A stretch of DNA of 64,000 nucleotides from Capitella teleta (lineage: Eukaryota; Annelida; Polychaeta; Capitellidae). Both the position numbers and the translations under genes were made by a program. The stretch is from positions 43,774 to 107,773 of the forward strand of contig KB309045.1 of NCBI GenBank assembly GCA_000328365.1. The letters run 5' to 3'. The notes beneath the pieces were generated by a model that was not told the origin of the DNA, did no database searches, and was given only the letters and a program-made list of their open reading frames with translations. Shown here one piece after another: positions 59,201 through 64,000 of the stretch (position 1 is its first letter; every line of letters begins with the position of its first letter).

Positions 59201-62200
59201 AGTTCCTTGAGGAGTTCATCACTCCGATCATCAAGGTAGGTTGCTGTTGTTGGTTTTTTAATTACTAAATCAATTTGTTAATACAGGTGACCAAGAGAAA
59301 TGACGAGAAGTCGTTTTACAGTCTACCAGAGTTTGAAGAATGGAAGTCACAGACAGACAACTGGCATACGTGGAAAGTAAAATACTACAAAGGTTTTTGT
59401 CTCAGGTTAAAAAGTACTTGCATGAGTTAGACTTTCTATTCTCATAGGTCTGGGAACCTCCACATCCAAAGAGGCGAAGGAATACTTCTCTGACATGAGG
59501 CGACATCTCATTCCGTTCAAGTACAGTGGTCCCGATGACGACGCCAGCATTGAATTGGTAAGTGGTCATTCTCCTCCTGTGTTGCTGACCTATCGTTTGT
59601 GTTCACAGGCGTTCAGCAGGAAAAGGATTGATGACCGAAAGGAGTGGCTGACCAACTGGATGGAAGAGAGGAAGCGGAGGTCTGAACTGGGCCTCCCGGA
59701 ACTCTTCCTCTACGGAAAGAACACGCGCAGCATCACTTACAACGAGTTTGTCAACAGAGAGCTCATTTTGTTTTCAAATGCTGACAATGAGCGGTCAATC
59801 CCTTCCTTAGTGGACGGTCAGTTATCATTAGTTTGTAGTAGTGGCGTGAAATTATAATTTTTTTTTTTTTTTTTCTTTTTTCTTCAGGACTGAAGCCAGG
59901 ACAGCGTAAAGTTATGTTCACCTGCTTCAAGCGGAATCTGGTTAAGGAAATCAAAGTGGCGCAATTCGCGGGTTCAGTGGCTGAGTTGTCGTCGTATCAC
60001 CACGGAGAACAGTCCCTGATGAGCACCATCATCACTCTTGCTCAGAACTATGTCGGCAGCAATAACATCAACCTCTTGCAGCCCAACGGACAGTTTGGCA
60101 CGCGTCTCCATGGAGGGAAAGATGCCGCCTCCCCCAGATACATCTTCACTCAGCTCAGGTAAGCCCCTCTCCCCTCCCCTGCCCCCTCTCACCTCAACCC
60201 CTTCCAGTCCCCTCACTCGGCTCATGTTCCATGTCAATGATGACCCACTGCTGAAGTTCCTCTACGATGATAACTTGAGAATTGAGCCCGAGTGGTACGT
60301 CCCGATTCTGCCCACTGTTCTGGTCAATGGCTCCGAAGGAATTGGAACCGGTTGGAGTACAAAGATCCCCAATTATGATGCTCGTGAGATCTGTGCCAAC
60401 ATTGAGCGCATGCTGGATGGTCTCGATCCCCTTCCTATGGTAATTAACGCGATGACTTCAAAATACTTTGTTAACTCACGATTATCATCAGCTGCCTTCG
60501 TATAAGAACTTCCGCGGAACCATTGAGCAGCTGGAGGACCAGAAGTACGTGGTCCACGGCGAGGTTGCTATTCTCGACAACCAGACTATCGAGATCACAG
60601 AACTGCCGATCCGAACATGGACTCAGGCCTACAAGGAATCTGTGTTGGAGCCCATGCTGCTTGGGACGGATAAAGTCCCTCCGCAAATCACGTGCGTACA
60701 ATTAAACACGCGTGCCACATGCTGACAGTCTCCTCTTCTTCCTTCTAGGGACTACAAGGAATATCACACAGATGCCACTGTGCGTTTTGTGGTGAAGATG
60801 ACTCCAGAGAAACTAGCTGCCGCTGAAGAAAAAGGCCTGCACAAGTTATTCAAACTGCAGACCACTATTGCTACATCCAGTATGGTGAGTGTCTTCATCT
60901 TAATGAGGACGCATATTTAACGATGTTGGTTGCAGGTTTTGTTTGACTCCAACGGATGTATCAAGAGGTATGAGAATGTTCAGGACATTCTCAAGGAATT
61001 CTTTGACTTGCGCAAGGAGTTTTACGGCAAGAGGAAGGACTATCTGGAGGGCATGCTGGGCGCAGAGTCCCTCAAACTGGATAACATTGCTCGTTTCATT
61101 TGCGAGAAGATTGACGGCGTCATCGTGATTGGTGAGTGGCGTTATTCTCAGTTGATTTCCCACTTCATTTTATTTTTATTCCAGAGAATAAACCGAAGAA
61201 AGAGATCATTCAGATGCTTGTTAGGCGTGGTTTTGAATCTGATCCAGTGAAAGCGTGGAAGGAATCTCAGAAGGATCTCGTGAGTGCCGTTACCAAAATC
61301 TTCCGTTTCTTTAATATACTTCTGCCAGGCTGTTGATGAGGTCGCCACAACAGAGGATGAGGAGTCGCAGAATGCCAGGACCGACACCTCAGGCCCTGAC
61401 TTCAACTATCTGCTCAACATGCCGCTTTGGAACCTGACCAAAGAGAAAAAAGACGAACTCGTCAAGACTGTAACGTGGTTTTCTGGGAATTTGGTCAGGG
61501 GTTTCATTGTTTCATACACAGAGAGATGCGAAGGCTGAAGAGCTCTTCCAGCTGAGGAAGAAGAGTCCGGTGGATCTGTGGAGAGATGACCTGAAGGTCT
61601 TCTTGGATGAACTTGAGGTGATATTAGTGAGGAAAGACTCACTTTTTTTAAATGTTAATTTTCCCTTAGAAATTTGAGAAGAAAGAGAAGGAAGAGGAGG
61701 CACTTGGACTCCACAAGGCGTCTAAGCCCAAAGGTGTGGCTGCCACCTTTGGAAGGGCCAAAAAAGCGCTGAAAATCGAGACAATCCCGTCGCCCCGTGG
61801 ACAAAGGGTCATGCCGCGGATTGACCCCAGTATGATCTCAAAAGCAGAGGCCGCTGCCACCCGGAAGAAGAAAGCTCAGGTTTAGTGTTAACCAGGGTTT
61901 TTGTTTGTTAATTAAAACTTTGATCTCTCAGGTGAAGAAGGAAACAGCAGCGCTTAATTTTGATGATGACGCAGGAGATGACAGCGATGAACCCAAGTCA
62001 TTAGCTGAGCGTCTTGGCACAAAATCGCCCATGGCTGGTATATTAGTTGAGTGCTCGCTTCACTTCAATTTCCAATTCTGTTCTTGAATCAGAGGGTAAA
62101 ACAAAGAAGGAGGCCAAAGTGACCAAGCCTAGGGTCAAGAAGGACAAGACCCCAACCAGCGCCAACTCAAGGAAGAAAGGGAAAAGTCCCAGGAAGAAGA

Positions 62201-63834
62201 ATCCTTGGTCGGATTCCGAGGAAGAAGAGGGCTTCAGTGACGCCTCTGACCTCTCGGACAAAATGGACATGAGTTTTGATGAAATTGTTCCAGCTCGTTC
62301 GCGTGGCCCAAGGAGAGTGGCCGGTATGACTGCTGTGTTTGTTTGAACTCTGTTACTAACAGGATTCTTGATTTTACTCGCAGCTGCCAAGAAAGCGAAA
62401 TACTTGGATAGCGATGATGAGGATGAAGAGAAGTTCTCATCTGACAATGATGACAATATGAAAACTAATAAAGGAGCTGGTATTTCTGATGACAGTGACT
62501 TTGAAGCCCCTGCTGTTGAAAACATGAGTCATGAACAGCGTGACAAGTAAGAGGATGGATGAAATTTTCTTTCTACTTCTATATCTTTATAGCGAGGTAT
62601 TCGGGAAGACATCTGAAGCAGCTACAGTTCTCTCAAGTGATGAAGACGATGATATTCCCATCACTAAAGCCGCTCCAAAGATGGCCCCAGCTGCCAAGAA
62701 ACCAGCTGCAGCTGCTACAGTTCTCTCAAGTGATGAAGACGATGATATTCCCATCACTAAAGCCGCTCCAAAGAAGGCCCCAGCGGCCAAAGCTAAGAAA
62801 GGTGAGTGCTTAGTACGTACAATGTGTGTATGTGTGTTGTGTGGCGTTTGTTAGCATTGGGGGCCAAGCAGCAGACGCTTATGACGGCGTTCAGCAAAGT
62901 CTCTGATATAACGAAAAAGAAGGAGGCCAAAGCAGTTGTACTTGATTCTGAGTCTGACTGTGAAATTACTAGTAATGGAGGTGAGGTGTTGGTTCAGATG
63001 TTTCTGTGATGTTCTCGCGTATCTTATTTTTATCGATTGCTCTGGCGGTAGGAGAGCAAATTTTGATCAATTTGTATAAACTCATGCCAGCGACAAGCTA
63101 TGTATAATTTCCAGCAGAAAACACAATACTAGCTTGTCCCTAACTGTAACAGAGTAAGCCTAATGCTGAACATGTGTCAGCATGAACTTGATTGTCATAC
63201 ATTCAACTAAATAGTGCCCTGGCCTTGTGGGGTCTCTATGATCAGTTTTCATTGTCTGAGGCTAATACGGTAGCTGCAGTCGTAAGATATCTTAAGAGCG
63301 GCAAATTTCTGATTATTCACATTAGGAAGTTAGGCCTAACTTCCTAATGTGTTCCTGCTCATCAGGCAACTTTTAGATTCTCTGCACTGTATCTGGGAAA
63401 TCAAACTTGAGAAATTGAATTATTTATCCGGTCTTTTTTTATTTTTTTTTAGCCCCAGCTAAAGCAGCCGCCCCCGCGAAGAAGAAACCGGCTCCAAAAC
63501 GCAAAAAAGCAGCATTTGACTCTGAATCTGAAGATGAAAAACCCAAGAAAGGGCGTGTCTCAAAGAAACCTGCCTTTGTGGATTCTGAGGATTCAGATGA
63601 AGACTTCTGCTCAGCTCCTAAACGATCTGCCCCTGCAAAGGTAATCAGATGATTTAATTAATCATGAACATTAAAAGATTACGTAACCTTTTGCAGAAGA
63701 AGGTCGTTGAGTCCGATGAGGATTTTGGTCTGGATGATTCTGTGGTGCTGCCCTCTCGTGGTGCCCGGGCAGGTCGTGCAAGGGTCACAAAGAAGTACAA
63801 TTTCGGTGATTCTGACGATGATTCCGACTACTGA
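56211..63834 (+). CDS. TOP2: DNA topoisomerase II
   Basis: ATP-driven type IIA topoisomerase that passes one duplex through another; needed for chromosome disentangling. Start ATG 56211 in AAAAATGGAC (exon 1 encodes MDKFL), stop TGA at 63832-63834, many short introns. In order: GHKL ATPase (YKIFDEILVNAADNKM; GGRNGYGAKLCNIFS), transducer with the QTK loop (DSQTKENMT, present in two alternative exons), TOPRIM (LTEGDSAKTLAV near 58775; MTDQDQDGSHIKG), winged helix with the catalytic Tyr in SPRYIFTQL (codon 60139-60141), coiled-coil gate (LFDSNGCIKRYENVQDIL; LGAESLKLDNIARFI), MPLWNLTKEKKDEL, then a long acidic and basic C-terminal tail with KKNPWSDSEEEE, CK2-type SSDEDDD and a 31-residue internal duplication. 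Nuclear, from the tail. A possible mitochondrial form is suggested by the leader. Confidence 0.95.
58031..58168 (+). other. TOP2 duplicated exon, copy A
   Basis: 138 nt, phase 0 at both ends, 46 residues from VKNHLWVFVNCLIENP through FDSQTKENMTLQMKQF to TDKFITQ. Splice sites are intact (TTTCAG acceptor, GTGAGA donor). It contains the complete QTK loop. Confidence 0.9.
58214..58351 (+). other. TOP2 duplicated exon, copy B
   Basis: 138 nt, phase 0 at both ends, 46 residues from VKSHMWIFVNCLIENP through FDSQTKENMTTVVKQF to SDAFVNK; it differs from copy A at 13 of 46 positions. Acceptor CACACAG, donor GTTTGA. Only 45 nt separate the two copies, and the intron after B is longer than usual (246 nt). 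Confidence 0.9.
62621..62806 (+). repeat. 93-bp tandem duplication in the TOP2 tail
   Basis: The unit begins GCTACAGTTCTCTCAAGTG at about 62621 and again at 62714. Each encodes ATVLSSDEDDDIPITKAAPK followed by a Lys/Ala-rich stretch. Copies are nearly identical, so the duplication is recent. It doubles an acidic CK2-type site and a basic patch. Confidence 0.9.
63318..63351. repeat. 34-bp perfect palindrome
   Basis: CACATTAGGAAGTTAGG is followed directly by its reverse complement, with no loop. It lies in the 0.47-kb intron near the 3' end of TOP2. Confidence 0.9.
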
Positions 63835-63964
63835 ATGGTTCCAGTAGTTATGCAGGCAGCTCTAAGTGTGTATAGAGTGTGTACGGTGAAGAACTGCATT
63901 TAAATTTTGTCTGATGGTTTTAAATGTTTTATTCGTATGTTGTGTTACGGTGAAAATGTGACAG

Positions 63965-63970
63965 AATAAA
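63965..63970 (+). terminator. TOP2 polyadenylation signal
   Basis: AATAAA about 130 nt after the TOP2 stop codon. Confidence 0.7.
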
Positions 63971-64000
63971 GTTCTTTGTAGGTATTTTTGTTTCATTCTT

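Overview
The window is nuclear DNA of an animal. All genes carry GT-AG introns, most only about 45-70 nt long, and the encoded proteins are metazoan: an LRP1-type endocytic receptor, USP37, cyclin Y, UBE2G2 and DNA topoisomerase II. Very short introns combined with deep-metazoan orthologs suggest a non-bilaterian such as a sponge, but no single marker fixes the phylum.

Layout. 1-5554 holds repeats only: the end of a LINE, a tRNA-derived SINE and low-complexity DNA. 5555-36141 (+) is one very large receptor gene whose module order (LDLa clusters of 3, 8, 10 and 11; eight YWTD propellers; transmembrane segment; NPxY tail) is that of LRP1. Its 9.8-kb intron (20621-30465) contains a complete two-coding-exon gene on the opposite strand, encoding a 999-residue protein with ten C2H2 zinc fingers (21822-24878, -). 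Just after LRP1 lies a one-exon gene for a 121-residue protein with a myristoylation-type N-terminus and three NPF motifs (36697-37062, +). Then come USP37 (37397-41354, -) and CCNY (43428-45605, +), divergent; a repeat-rich gap; an LRR-bearing seven-helix receptor (50255-51982, +); UBE2G2 (52114-55721, -), whose 3-kb first intron holds a second LINE remnant; and TOP2 (56211-63834, +), head-to-head with UBE2G2 over a short CCAAT-box region.

Functional themes. LRP1 and the NPF protein both point to clathrin/EH-domain endocytosis. USP37, CCNY, TOP2 and UBE2G2 are conserved cell-cycle, chromosome or ubiquitin genes.

Most notable observations: two adjacent 138-nt versions of the TOP2 exon that carries the ATP-contacting QTK loop; a mitochondrial-presequence-like open leader just upstream of the TOP2 ATG; loss of the furin site and shortening of the juxtamembrane EGF region in LRP1; a 9-10 nt motif (AATCATAACG) repeated at least ten times and sometimes paired to form hairpins; and several perfect hairpins and palindromes in non-coding DNA.
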